Below, piece after piece: positions 1 to 8,652 of a stretch of DNA of 64,000 bases (the stretch's first letter is position 1; each line of letters opens with the position of its first letter). The DNA comes from Lapidilactobacillus bayanensis (GTDB lineage Bacteria; Bacillota; Bacilli; Lactobacillales; Lactobacillaceae). The DNA is taken from assembly GCF_003946695.1 (NCBI RefSeq), contig NZ_RHOX01000012.1, positions 18,413-82,412 of the forward strand, read 5' to 3'. The notes below the pieces were generated by a model. The model had not been told where the DNA came from and did not search any database. It saw only the letters and a list, made by a program, of their open reading frames with translations. The position numbers and the translations under genes are program-made.

Positions 1-1
1 A

Positions 2-226
2 CAGGTTCCTGAATTTGAAAAATCATTATATTTAAATGCAGCGGTTGAAATATTAAAAAATATCGAAGCAAAATATACAAATTGGGACTTAGGTGTGGAC
101 GGTATTATTGGACATGGAACACCCGCTTATCATGATGCTAAGTTGGAAGTCCCACTGATTTATTCTGATTTCTATTTCACTGAAGCAATCTTACGTCTTT
201 TAAAAAAGGACTTTTTAATCTGGTGA
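2..226 (+). CDS. GH88 unsaturated glucuronyl hydrolase, C-terminal part
   Basis: Open at the left window edge; only the last 74 residues are present, ending at TGA 224-226. The visible C-terminus, with a GHGTPAYHD stretch followed by VPLIYSDFYFTEAILRL, matches the end of the GH88 family, where a histidine loop precedes the final (alpha/alpha)6-barrel helix. The family releases unsaturated uronic acid from the non-reducing end of oligosaccharides made by polysaccharide lyases. It acts in the cytoplasm after PTS import, which fits the mannose-family PTS genes directly downstream. GH105 is the main alternative. Only the tail can be judged. Confidence 0.7.
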   Translation, partial: QVPEFEKSLYLNAAVEILKNIEAKYTNWDLGVDGIIGHGTPAYHDAKLEVPLIYSDFYFTEAILRLLKKDFLIW

Positions 227-240
227 TTGTTTAAACAATC
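225..240. other. 16-bp perfect palindrome after the GH88 stop
   Basis: GATTGTTTAAACAATC begins inside the stop codon and is followed by a C/T-rich run rather than a clean U-tract. It could be a weak terminator, an mRNA-stabilising hairpin or an operator for the downstream PTS genes. Bases 241-388 otherwise hold no ORF, only the leader of the PTS operon with a GGAGG site just before the IIB start. Confidence 0.35.
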
Positions 241-400
241 CTTTCTTCCTGAGTTTTATAACCGATTTGATTGGGGTGGCACACTTATTGCTTTATATAT
301 TACTGTCTGAAAGAAATCATTTTGGAAAAAAGGAGGACAGTAATAGTAATACAAATCAATCAGCATTTATAACATTTATTATTTTTTTGGAGGTACAACT

Positions 401-895
401 ATGATTGAAATGATTCGTGTTGATGATCGCTTAATTCATGGTCAAGTTGCTTTACTATGGTCTAAGGAATTACAGTTGAATAGAATTATTGTAGCAAATG
501 ATAATGCTGCAAAAAGTGAGATTCAAAAAAATGCACTTTTGCTTGCTGCACCCACCGGAATCAAAGTTGCGGTTGTTCCCGTAACTAAAGCGATTCAATT
601 GGCGAATGATCCACGTTCTAAGAGTTTGAAAATATTGTTAATCGTTAATAATATTAAAGACTTTCATCAACTTGTTGAAAACGTTGAAGAATCACCGAAA
701 CTCGATATCGCTAATTATGGGCGTATGGCTGGGGATCTTAAGACTAAAAAGAAGTTGACCGAAACGGTTTACCTAACTGATGAAGAAATTAAGTTGGTTA
801 AGGATCTTAATCAAAGAAACAGTAATTTAGTGTATCAACCGTTACCTAACGATAATCCAACGAAGTTTGTCACATTAATGGAGGCTGAAAAATAA
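401..895 (+). CDS. PTS mannose/fructose/sorbose/GalNAc-family EIIB
   Basis: Cytoplasmic phosphocarrier of a mannose-family (Man) PTS. The N-terminus reads IRVDDRLIHGQV, and His13 in this motif is the family phosphorylation site; it accepts phosphate from EIIA and gives it to the incoming sugar. The 164 residues are normal family length. GGAGGT stands about 7 bases before the ATG. The stop overlaps the IIC start (TAATG), so IIB and IIC are translationally coupled. No EIIA is visible, so it should lie left of the window. The neighbouring hydrolases suggest an oligosaccharide substrate, possibly a glycosaminoglycan or hemicellulose fragment (inference). Confidence 0.93.
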   Translation: MIEMIRVDDRLIHGQVALLWSKELQLNRIIVANDNAAKSEIQKNALLLAAPTGIKVAVVPVTKAIQLANDPRSKSLKILLIVNNIKDFHQLVENVEESPKLDIANYGRMAGDLKTKKKLTETVYLTDEEIKLVKDLNQRNSNLVYQPLPNDNPTKFVTLMEAEK

Positions 896-1698
896 TGCTA
901 TTATATCAAGCGTTCGCTGTCGGCTTAGTCATGGCATTTGCTAAGTTTATTAACGCATATGGATCATTCGCACAATTAATGCCATTTATATCATATATTT
1001 TACTCGCACTACTCTTGGGTGAAAGTCCAACAGAAGCATTGATTTTGGGAGCAGCTGTAGAATTGGCATTTTACGGCGTTATGCAAATTGGTGCTGTTTT
1101 GCCACAGGATACAGCAGTGGGTGGATTACTTGGTGTTGCATTTGCATTAATGCTACATCAGAAACCAGCTGTGGCCGTTACGTTAGCCGTTCCAATTTCA
1201 ATGTTGGCCGTTGTTGTATGGAATCTTTTAAAATTTTGGTTTACTGCCAATGTCGAATTATTTGATAAATATATTGATCAACGAAATATTAAAAAATTTA
1301 ATCGTTTGTGGTGGATTCAAGTAGGCGTTTATGAATTAGCCTATTTCTCGTTAGCATTCTTCGCTATTCTACTTGGTACCGCTGGCGTTAAAGCATTTGT
1401 TACAAGTATCCCACCTACATTCTTAACCGCCTTAACCGTAGCCGCCGGAATGTTGCCTGCTGTTGGTATGGGAATGCTTTTGAAATTCGTCTGGAATATT
1501 TCGTTCTTACCATTCTTTATTGCAGGTTTTGTTTTCGCCGCATATTTAAAGCTTCCAATTATGGGAGTTAGTATTTTAGGTGTTGCTTTTGGATTAGTGA
1601 TGTTCTTTATTGATCGTGAAATCAATACTGTTAAGAAGAATAAGGCAACTACTATTCAAAGTTCTGGTAATGATGAGGAGGACTTTTTCAATGACTAA
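895..1698 (+). CDS. PTS mannose-family EIIC permease
   Basis: Membrane channel subunit of the same PTS, 267 residues, made almost entirely of hydrophobic segments with short charged loops, as in AgaC/ManY/SorA proteins. The early FINAYGSFAQLMPF and GAAVELAFYGVMQIGAVLPQD segments are typical of EIIC. It works with IID to move the sugar across the membrane while IIB phosphorylates it. The 3' end overlaps the IID start by 8 bases, and the IID ribosome site (GAGGAGG) lies inside this gene. No damage seen. Confidence 0.93.
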   Translation: MLLYQAFAVGLVMAFAKFINAYGSFAQLMPFISYILLALLLGESPTEALILGAAVELAFYGVMQIGAVLPQDTAVGGLLGVAFALMLHQKPAVAVTLAVPISMLAVVVWNLLKFWFTANVELFDKYIDQRNIKKFNRLWWIQVGVYELAYFSLAFFAILLGTAGVKAFVTSIPPTFLTALTVAAGMLPAVGMGMLLKFVWNISFLPFFIAGFVFAAYLKLPIMGVSILGVAFGLVMFFIDREINTVKKNKATTIQSSGNDEEDFFND

Positions 1699-2536
1699 AA
1701 CTACTGAAAAAAATAATGTAACGTTGACGAACCATGAAAAGAAACTAACCAAAAAATTGTTTTGGCGTAATATGTTTTTAGGCTTTAACATGAGCTATAC
1801 ACGTCAACAAGGTGTTGCGTGGGATTGGGTACATCAACCAGTTTATCGTGAAATATATAAAAATGATGAAGATAAGTATTGGGAAGCAATGAAGCGAAAT
1901 TTGGAGTTCTTCAATACGACGCCTAATATGGTTGGTACAGTATCAGGCTTAGCCGTTTCAATGGAAGAGGAAAATGCTAAGGCTTCTGAAGGATCATTTG
2001 ACACAGCCGGTATTAGTGGTATGAAAATTGGTTTAATGGGGCCATTAGCTGGCATTGGCGATACTTTCTTCTCAGGTGTTTGGGGATTAATTATTATGGG
2101 TATTGCAATTAGTTTTGCGAAGAAAGGCAATCTTGTGGTTGCCGCCTTACCATTAATCGCATTACTTCCTAACCTCTTAATCCGCTGGTACGGTCAAAAA
2201 TATGGTTATAAATTAGGCAGTAAGTACATTCAAAAAGCCGTTCAAGATGGCATCATGACAATGTTTACAAAGGCTTCTTCTATTGTTGGTGTTACAGTAG
2301 TCGGCGGAATGATTGCAACGTTGGTTAAGTTCCCAATCGTTTATAAAACAAAAATTAATGGCACTGTTTTTGAACTACAAAAAGTTCTCGATCAAATATT
2401 ACCAAATATGATGCCGCTAGCATTAGCAATTGTTTGCTTCGTGTTATTACGGAAAAACGTAAGTCCAGTGAAGGTATTACTCGGTGTGGTTGTTCTCGGC
2501 TTTGCATTAACTTTCTTGGGAATTACTGGTGCCTAA
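1691..2536 (+). CDS. PTS mannose-family EIID
   Basis: Second membrane subunit of the PTS, unique to the Man family. The start at 1691 (MTKTTEKNN) is preferred because GATGAGGAGG precedes it at about 7 bases; the frame is open further upstream but that would overlap EIIC extensively. The 281-residue product shows family features: an N-terminal amphipathic part with FLGFNMSYTRQQG, then EGSFDTAGISGMKIGLMGPL and a GIGDTFF loop, then C-terminal membrane helices. It completes a IIB-IIC-IID transporter. A terminator separates it from the hydrolases that follow. Confidence 0.93.
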   Translation: MTKTTEKNNVTLTNHEKKLTKKLFWRNMFLGFNMSYTRQQGVAWDWVHQPVYREIYKNDEDKYWEAMKRNLEFFNTTPNMVGTVSGLAVSMEEENAKASEGSFDTAGISGMKIGLMGPLAGIGDTFFSGVWGLIIMGIAISFAKKGNLVVAALPLIALLPNLLIRWYGQKYGYKLGSKYIQKAVQDGIMTMFTKASSIVGVTVVGGMIATLVKFPIVYKTKINGTVFELQKVLDQILPNMMPLALAIVCFVLLRKNVSPVKVLLGVVVLGFALTFLGITGA

Positions 2537-2576
2537 TTAATTCTCTATGAATTAATAACTTACAAATAAGCAAATC

Positions 2577-2607
2577 AAAACTGGACAAGATTTTGTCCAG
2601 TTTTTTT
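2577..2607 (+). terminator. Terminator between PTS and hydrolase genes
   Basis: Stem AAAACTGGACAA with loop gatt and the matching TTGTCCAG arm, followed by seven T. It ends only 16 bases before the next start, whose ribosome site (AAGGAG) follows directly. It probably lowers, rather than abolishes, read-through into the downstream glycosidase genes. Confidence 0.85.
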
Positions 2608-2623
2608 AAAAGGAGTAACAGTT

Positions 2624-3526
2624 ATGAATCAGAACGGTGCGAAGTGGCTCGACGACGTTGGAAATCCGATTCAAGCACATGGTGGAATGATTTTAAAGAC
2701 TCAGCATAAATATTATTGGTATGGTGAAAATAAAAACGTTAAGAATTTGCCTGGGACATCGCGGGTTCCCTTTGTTGGTATCTCCTGTTATTCCTCAGTT
2801 AATTTAGTGGATTGGCATGACGAAGGATTAGTGTTAACCACCGAGTCTGATTCTACCGGTACTTTGGAAGAAATGAGTATTGTAGAGCGGCCAAAAGTTA
2901 TTTTTAATACCAAAACTCAAAAGTTCGTTATGTGGACCCATTATGATAATAAGGAATATAGCTATGCGGGTTGTTGTGTTGCGGTTGCGAGTTCTGCAAC
3001 CGGTCCATTTAATGTTGTCCGTATTTTTAAACCGAATTTACAGGATTGTCGTGACTTGACATTATTTGAAGAAAATCAGAAGGCATATTTAATTGCCAGT
3101 TCAGATGGTAATAAAACGCTGAGAGTAATAGAACTTACCGCTGACTATACAGACGTCACAACAAGTTCATACAAGCTTTTCATTGATCAAGAACGAGAAG
3201 CACCAACGGTTTTCCACGTTAGAGATTGGTATTTTACGATTACTTCTGGATGTACTGGTTGGAGACCGAATCCAGCACTCTTTTCTCGAAGTCATTCATT
3301 ATTCACTGGACAGAAGTTAATTGATAATCCTTGTCGAGGAAGTCATTCTGAGACAACTTATTCTGGACAACCAACATATATTTTTGAGGTGAATAACAAA
3401 TTCTATTTAATGCTAGATCACTGGAACCCAAAGTCCTTGCGTGATTCAGGATATAGTATTTTACCGATAGATATTAACAATCGGGACTTGAGAATTTCAT
3501 GGCAACAGGAATTACCTAATTTTTGA
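2624..3526 (+). CDS. GH43-family glycoside hydrolase (subfamily 24-like, exo-beta-1,3-galactanase type)
   Basis: A 300-residue single-domain five-bladed beta-propeller enzyme without a signal peptide, hence cytoplasmic. Recognisable family signatures are IQAHGGMIL near residue 17, YYWYGENK, the VERPKVIFN segment, the REAPTVF stretch and TSGCTGWRPNPA. These resemble the GH43 branch containing exo-beta-1,3-galactanases, in which the catalytic apparatus differs from classical xylosidases. The substrate may be a galactose-containing side chain imported by the PTS upstream (inference). It begins a run of four same-strand genes to 8197. Subfamily assignment is by motif memory only. Confidence 0.75.
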   Translation: MNQNGAKWLDDVGNPIQAHGGMILKTQHKYYWYGENKNVKNLPGTSRVPFVGISCYSSVNLVDWHDEGLVLTTESDSTGTLEEMSIVERPKVIFNTKTQKFVMWTHYDNKEYSYAGCCVAVASSATGPFNVVRIFKPNLQDCRDLTLFEENQKAYLIASSDGNKTLRVIELTADYTDVTTSSYKLFIDQEREAPTVFHVRDWYFTITSGCTGWRPNPALFSRSHSLFTGQKLIDNPCRGSHSETTYSGQPTYIFEVNNKFYLMLDHWNPKSLRDSGYSILPIDINNRDLRISWQQELPNF

Positions 3527-3573
3527 GATGTGTAATTAGGCGGTAAAACACCAATCGATTAAGGAGCTTCAAT

Positions 3574-5151
3574 ATGAAAATCAAAAATCCAATCTTACGT
3601 GGTTTTAATCCGGATCCTAGTATTGTCAAGGTGGGGTCGGATTACTATTTAGCAACGTCCACTTTTGAATGGTGGCCTGGAATTGAAATTTACCATTCGA
3701 CCGATTTGGTTAATTGGGATTTGATCAGTGAACCATTAGATAATCCGGCATTATGTGATTTGCGAGGTGTTTATAATTCGGGTTGTATTTGGGCACCACA
3801 TTTGAGTTATGCCGATGGTAAATTCTGGTTAATTTATACGATTGTTAAATCAGGAACGGCCTTCAAGGATACTTTAAATTATGTCATGACTAGTGATGAA
3901 ATTACTGGTCCTTGGTGTAAACCAGTTTTTGTGACTGCCAGTGGTTTCGATCCGGCCTTATTTCATGACGACGATGGCAAACATTATTTTATGAGTATGC
4001 TATTTGATCAGCGCTTGGATCATCCTGGTTTTAGCGGTGTGGTCATGCAGGAGTTTGATGCGAATAAAATGACGTTAATTGGTGAACGACAACACTTCTA
4101 TGAGGGTACTAAACTAGGCGTTTGTGAGGGACCGCAGATTCTTAAAAAGGACGGTTGGTATTACTTGCTCTGTGCGGCCGGTGGCACTGGTTATAGTCAT
4201 GCTTCGACAGTGGCGCGCAGTCGAAATGTTTGGGGGCCTTACGAGAACTCACCTTTTCAACCACTCATCTCGACTAAGTTTGATCCCCTTAATGACTTAC
4301 AAAAAAGTGGTCATGCTTGCTTTGTTAAAGTGACCAATCAAGAATGGTACATTGTCCATTTATGTTCGCGTCCATTAACTGAACGTGGTTATTGTGTGCT
4401 CGGGCGCGAAACAGCATTACAACTACTAATTTGGACGAAAGACGGTTGGCCAAGATTAGCTAACGAAACGACGTCGCCAAAGACTGAAATCGAAGCACCA
4501 AGTCTCTTTACTGATAAACAAAGGCTCAATAATTCAACTTACTGTGATTTTAACGCGCCTCAATTACCAAACTATTTTAAAACTTTGCGAACACCTCTTG
4601 GCCAGCGCGGTTCATTAACGAAGCATCCGGGTTATTTGCGTTTATATGGTAACGAAAGCCTCTCTAGTTTGCATGAACAAACCTTAATTGCGCGTCGTTG
4701 GCAGACGTTCGCTTTCCGTAGTGAAACAGAAATGATTTTTGCACCGACAAACTTCCAACAAGTCGCTGGCTTGATTCTTTTCTATGATTCAGATAATTGG
4801 TGTTACCTGTTTTGTTCATACGATCAGGAACAAAAATCAAGTTACTTGCAAGTCGAACAGGCAGAAGTTGGTAAATTTAGTTATCTATCAGAACCGATCT
4901 ATTTACCAAATACCACGATCAAATTAGCCGTTAATGTTGATCATGCAAAGGGCCAGTTTACTTATGCAACTGCCGATTCTGATTGGCAAACCATTGGGAC
5001 CAAATTTCATGCAGATCATTTGAGCGATGATTTTATTAAAGCAAATGGTAAGCTCGCGTTTACTGGGGCGATGGTTGGGCTTTGTGCACAGGATTTTGAT
5101 GCACATCGGTCATATGCGGATTTTGATTATTTCTCTTATCAAGAGAAATGA
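3574..5151 (+). CDS. GH43 beta-xylosidase / alpha-L-arabinofuranosidase
   Basis: Cytoplasmic 525-residue enzyme with an N-terminal GH43 propeller (about 1-310) and a C-terminal beta-sandwich (about 320-525), the usual layout of beta-xylosidases such as XynB. The three GH43 acids are visible: Asp14 in NPDPS (base), Asp126 in GFDPALF (pKa modulator) and Glu185 in CEGPQI (acid). GGCVWAPH-like sequence appears as GCIWAPH. Expected role is release of xylose or arabinose from the non-reducing end of imported oligosaccharides. AAGGAG precedes the ATG. Full length with no damage. Confidence 0.88.
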   Translation: MKIKNPILRGFNPDPSIVKVGSDYYLATSTFEWWPGIEIYHSTDLVNWDLISEPLDNPALCDLRGVYNSGCIWAPHLSYADGKFWLIYTIVKSGTAFKDTLNYVMTSDEITGPWCKPVFVTASGFDPALFHDDDGKHYFMSMLFDQRLDHPGFSGVVMQEFDANKMTLIGERQHFYEGTKLGVCEGPQILKKDGWYYLLCAAGGTGYSHASTVARSRNVWGPYENSPFQPLISTKFDPLNDLQKSGHACFVKVTNQEWYIVHLCSRPLTERGYCVLGRETALQLLIWTKDGWPRLANETTSPKTEIEAPSLFTDKQRLNNSTYCDFNAPQLPNYFKTLRTPLGQRGSLTKHPGYLRLYGNESLSSLHEQTLIARRWQTFAFRSETEMIFAPTNFQQVAGLILFYDSDNWCYLFCSYDQEQKSSYLQVEQAEVGKFSYLSEPIYLPNTTIKLAVNVDHAKGQFTYATADSDWQTIGTKFHADHLSDDFIKANGKLAFTGAMVGLCAQDFDAHRSYADFDYFSYQEK

Positions 5152-5195
5152 CTCAGCAAGACAATCATATAGAGCAAAATAATTGGAGATAAAAA

Positions 5196-7274
5196 ATGGA
5201 ACTTTTAAATCAATATCAATTCGGTGATATGCTGGTCTGTTATTATTTGACGCCAACTCAAAATGTTGAGTGGGTGATCATTCCTGCGGACATGGCCGCA
5301 AAATTAACATTGCCTCACAAACAAAAATATGATGCGCTCATTCAAGTGAAGTTGGTCGGTGACGATTACCCTAAAGGTTTCGTCACCGGAACCAGTATGC
5401 GTAATAGCCAGTCAACACGCAGTTTAAAGTTTAGTGAACAAAATAGTAAAACCTTCGGCAATGTGACACAAGTGTTGACGACGCTAACGGATCAACACCA
5501 ACATTTGTTTAAACACTATGTGGCATATGATGCAGCTTATCAAACTCTCAAAACGTATACGGAAGTTGACAATCAATCAGATCAACCTATCAAGTTGGAA
5601 CTATTAAGTAGTTTTTCAATGAGTAATTTAAGTCCCTTCAATTCAAAAAACAGTCCCGGCAATTTATTGATCACTAGATTTCGAAGTAAATGGGCGCAAG
5701 AGGGGCGGCTTGCGCAAAATCTAATTGAAGACTTTCAGTTGGAACCTTCTTGGAAACCGTCAGGAGCTGGTGTTGAAAAATATGGTCAGCGTGGTTCAAT
5801 GCCAGTACGAGGTTATTTCCCTAATGCGTTTGTAACCGATCAAAAACAAGCAGTCACTTGGGGATTCCAATTAGCACAACCTAATTCTTGGCAGATTGAA
5901 CTCTATCGAATTGACGAGGATTTATGTTTAGCAGGTGGTTTGGCAGATCGTGATTTTGGTCATTGGCTAAAAACAGTGCCGCAAAACGACTCATTTCAAA
6001 CGCCTGCTGCCTATTTAACGGTTGCACATGGTGATTATCATCAGGCTGCTCATCGCTTAGTTAGTTATCAGCAGCGAGCCTTAAGCGCGCGTCATCACGT
6101 TGAAGAAACAGAATTCCCAGTAAGTTTTAACGAGTTTTGTACAACTTGGGGTAATCCTTCAGAACAAAGTATTTTAGAACAGTTGGCGGTTCTCAAGAAC
6201 AAAGGCATTCACTATTATATTATTGATGCCGGTTGGTATGCAGATCCTAAATTAGGTTGGGAAAAGAAAATGGGGGATTGGCAATTAAGTACAGCATTAT
6301 TCCCACATGGTTTGAAAACTGTTGCAGAAACGATTCGTGCTGCCGGTATGATTCCCGGTATTTGGTTTGAGTTTGAAACGGTTGGGCGTGATGCCACAGT
6401 CTTCAAGGCAACTGATCATCTACTGAAACGTGATGGCTTGCCCCTTACCGTTGGCGATCGTCGCTTTTGGGATATGAATGATCCTTGGACAATCGACTAT
6501 TTGCAAAAAGAAGTGATTGACTTTTTACGTGAGAATGAGATTGGCTATTTAAAAATCGATTATAATGAAAACTTTGGAATCGGTTGTGACAATGGGGATT
6601 CGTTGGGTGAAGGCGCACGTCAAGCACTTGCTGGCAGTCAAAATTTTATTCGCCGTATTCATGAACAATTACCGGATTTGATTATTGAGAACTGTTCGTC
6701 TGGTGGTCATCGAATGGAGCCATCATCAATGGCCTTAGCAGATATCAATTCAATTTCTGATGATCATGAGTCATTGTGTAATCCCATTGTTTCAGCCAAT
6801 TTTCTAGATTTTTCTTTACCGCAGACCAATTCAATTTGGGCGGTTATTCGGCACGAAGATGATCTTGATCGCTTGTTTTATTCGTTATGTAGTACGTTTT
6901 TGGGACGTTTATGTTTGTCAGGTGATATCACGAATCTTCGCGAAGACCAAGCTCAAGTCATTGAAGCGGCGTTGGTGTTCTATCAACAAGTCATCCCGTT
7001 CCTTAAAACTAATAATTTCGAACGTTTCGGTAAGCCTGTGTTGTCGTATACGCACCCAACTGGTGAGCAGGCACTTGTTTTTAAGGACGGACAACGTTGT
7101 TTAATTGTGGCTCATGGCTTTGCCAGCAGTAAGTCGCTTACAATTCAATTACCTGCAGCGATGACGATTCAGAGCCAGTTTGGCTGTACTGATGCGGTCA
7201 AGGTAATGAATCAGACTGTCCATGTTAATTTTGCCCACGATTATCAAGCAGTTGCCCTTATTTTGAATGTTTGA
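5196..7274 (+). CDS. GH36 alpha-galactosidase
   Basis: A 692-residue enzyme of the melibiase fold: an N-terminal beta-sandwich (about 1-300), a central TIM barrel (about 310-620) and a C-terminal sheet. Asp455 in YLKIDYNE is the expected nucleophile, and Asp522 in the SISDDHE segment the acid/base. IIENCSSGGHR is a strong clan GH-D motif. Where typical enzymes read NSWE at the barrel start, this one has FCTTWGNPS, so it belongs to a divergent branch and the exact alpha-galactoside is uncertain. No signal peptide, so cytoplasmic. Co-directional with the GH43 genes and 44 bases downstream of the second. Confidence 0.85.
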   Translation: MELLNQYQFGDMLVCYYLTPTQNVEWVIIPADMAAKLTLPHKQKYDALIQVKLVGDDYPKGFVTGTSMRNSQSTRSLKFSEQNSKTFGNVTQVLTTLTDQHQHLFKHYVAYDAAYQTLKTYTEVDNQSDQPIKLELLSSFSMSNLSPFNSKNSPGNLLITRFRSKWAQEGRLAQNLIEDFQLEPSWKPSGAGVEKYGQRGSMPVRGYFPNAFVTDQKQAVTWGFQLAQPNSWQIELYRIDEDLCLAGGLADRDFGHWLKTVPQNDSFQTPAAYLTVAHGDYHQAAHRLVSYQQRALSARHHVEETEFPVSFNEFCTTWGNPSEQSILEQLAVLKNKGIHYYIIDAGWYADPKLGWEKKMGDWQLSTALFPHGLKTVAETIRAAGMIPGIWFEFETVGRDATVFKATDHLLKRDGLPLTVGDRRFWDMNDPWTIDYLQKEVIDFLRENEIGYLKIDYNENFGIGCDNGDSLGEGARQALAGSQNFIRRIHEQLPDLIIENCSSGGHRMEPSSMALADINSISDDHESLCNPIVSANFLDFSLPQTNSIWAVIRHEDDLDRLFYSLCSTFLGRLCLSGDITNLREDQAQVIEAALVFYQQVIPFLKTNNFERFGKPVLSYTHPTGEQALVFKDGQRCLIVAHGFASSKSLTIQLPAAMTIQSQFGCTDAVKVMNQTVHVNFAHDYQAVALILNV

Positions 7275-7303
7275 TTTGTTAAATTGAAAATGAACTAGAA
7301 GAG

Positions 7304-8197
7304 ATGAAGAAAAGTATGATAATGCCAATAAACAAGATCAGGGTGCTCATTTGTAGTGATGCTAAAAACGAAGCAGATGATCAATATGCCATTGTTCAGG
7401 CATTATTGACACCGAAGTTTGACATCGTTGGCATGGTCGCTCAATTCTATCATGAGATCGATGCAACAGAAAAATCGTATCAGGAAATGATACGTTTAAC
7501 AAAACTCGTTGGTCAAAGTCATTTGTTTCCGATCGTTCGAGGTGCAACGACTGCCTTAAATTCTGCGCAAACTAATATTTTATCAGCCGGTTCAGAACTA
7601 ATCTTGCAAGAAATGACACGTTCAGACCCGCGTTCACTGGCAATTGTTTGCTTAGGAACGTTGACAGACGTTGCGTTGGCTTTGCGGAAGTTTCGGGGTA
7701 CAGCGCAGAATATTACGATTATTTGGGTTGGTGGTGGTCGTTATCCTGAAGGAAGTGCAGAAGCAAATCTACAGCGAGATTTACTAGCGGCTAACCTAGT
7801 GATGGCCGCGCCGGTGGCAGTCTGGCAAATTCCAAGCAATGTTTATAAAACGATGTTGGTGTCAGTGGCTGAGTTAAAAATAAAAATTGCTCCTTATGGT
7901 GAATTAGGACGCTTTTTATACCAACAACTTGTCGATTTTGCCAATGAAAATAATCAAAAGAAAAGTTGGCTTAACTCAGAAGCTTGGGTATTGGGTGATT
8001 CCACAGCGATTGGTGTATTGTTAGCTGAACAAAAAGGAAGTTACCACGAACAGATCGCACCGTATTTCACTGTCAACAATAAATATGATTTAATTGTTAA
8101 TCGTCAGCAGCGACCGATCAGAGTTTATGACCGAATTGATTCACGCTTCATTCTTGAAGATTTATTCGCAAAAGTTCAACTTTTTGCTAGGCGTTGA
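7304..8197 (+). CDS. Nucleoside-hydrolase (IUNH) superfamily protein
   Basis: A 297-residue protein with the calcium-site signature of inosine-uridine nucleoside hydrolases in a variant form: SDAKNEADDQYAI near residue 18, where classical enzymes read DxDxxxDD. IVCLGTLTDVALAL and the IIWVGGGR strand also fit. The family hydrolyses N-ribosidic bonds, but members encoded in sugar operons often have no proven nucleoside substrate. Located at the end of a glycosidase operon, it may act on another glycoside (inference). The start is uncertain: ATGs at 7304, 7316 and 7322 are in frame and the ribosome site is weak. Confidence 0.7.
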   Translation: MKKSMIMPINKIRVLICSDAKNEADDQYAIVQALLTPKFDIVGMVAQFYHEIDATEKSYQEMIRLTKLVGQSHLFPIVRGATTALNSAQTNILSAGSELILQEMTRSDPRSLAIVCLGTLTDVALALRKFRGTAQNITIIWVGGGRYPEGSAEANLQRDLLAANLVMAAPVAVWQIPSNVYKTMLVSVAELKIKIAPYGELGRFLYQQLVDFANENNQKKSWLNSEAWVLGDSTAIGVLLAEQKGSYHEQIAPYFTVNNKYDLIVNRQQRPIRVYDRIDSRFILEDLFAKVQLFARR

Positions 8198-8293
8198 GGT
8201 CCTCTTGAACGGTATGGTTATTGTTCAAATTGAAGAATGAAATGCAAAGACAGCTTAATGACTTGTTCGCTATTTGTTATGTTTTTATCATGA

Positions 8294-8299
8294 TATACT
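8294..8299 (+). promoter_or_regulatory. Extended -10 of the Fst-type toxin mRNA
   Basis: TGATATACT contains a TGn extension and a TATACT box. The transcript would begin near 8306 and open with a CCCAA/TTGGG hairpin (about 8314-8325) that takes up the Shine-Dalgarno GGGGGT. This resembles the leader structure that delays translation in par/Fst loci. Confidence 0.5.
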
Positions 8300-8339
8300 G
8301 ATGGTGGCAGCCGGCCCAAGTTTGGGGGTGTTGCTACTT

Positions 8340-8430
8340 ATGAATGAGTTATTATCTCTAGTTATCGCGCCGCTCTTTGTTGGGGGTGGTACTAAAGTTA
8401 GTCACTGATTGGTTAGATCAGCGGCGGTAA
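8340..8430 (+). pseudogene. Fst/Ldr-type small membrane toxin, frameshifted
   Basis: From ATG 8340 the product begins MNELLSLVIAPLFVG, very like the Enterococcus Fst toxin (MKDLFSLVIAPIFVG). After a run of five G (8382-8386) the frame goes to an early TGA at 8406. With one G fewer it would continue VVLKLVTDWLDQRR and stop at TAA 8428, giving the normal 29-residue toxin: hydrophobic helix, then charged tail. All other parts of a type I locus are intact (leader hairpin, antisense RNA, direct repeats). The change is either inactivation, phase variation at the G run, or a sequencing error in a homopolymer. Confidence 0.75.
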
Positions 8431-8479
8431 CCATTTCGGTTGCTACTAACTCACACGTCTGTCAATTATTACAGATGAA

Positions 8480-8543
8480 AAAAATAGCCATTCCTTGTCG
8501 GAGGAATGGCTATTGTGCTACTTATGAGTTATTATCTCTGGTA
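8480..8543 (-). ncRNA. Antisense antitoxin RNA (RNAII type) of the first Fst locus
   Basis: A short convergent RNA predicted from a promoter at 8549-8577 and a terminator at 8485-8512. Direct repeats tie it to the toxin: CTACTTATGA(atga)GTTATTATCTCT occurs at the toxin start (8334-8359) and again at about 8518-8540 with a 4-base gap, so the antisense RNA can pair with the toxin start region as well as at the terminator. This is the organisation described for the pAD1 par locus. Confidence 0.75.
8485..8512 (-). terminator. Shared terminator of the first Fst locus
   Basis: TAGCCATTCC and GGAATGGCTA form a 10-bp stem with an 8-base loop. The A-run at 8478-8484 gives a U-tract to the minus-strand RNA. 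Confidence 0.85.
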
Positions 8544-8548
8544 CCATT

Positions 8549-8577
8549 AGTATAACTTGGATTTATAGAAATAGCAA
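8549..8577 (-). promoter_or_regulatory. Promoter of the antisense RNA, first Fst locus
   Basis: On the minus strand TTGCTA, 17 bases, TATACT. The same TTGCTA-N17-TATA(C/A)T arrangement recurs at the two Fst loci near 38.2 and 38.7 kb. The rest of 8198-8652 holds only this toxin-antitoxin locus. Confidence 0.8.
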
Positions 8578-8652
8578 CGATAGCCTTTTGTTACTTTGAA
8601 GTGTGAAATATCAAAAATTTATTGTCTTTTTGTTCGGTATTAAGTAGCAAAC

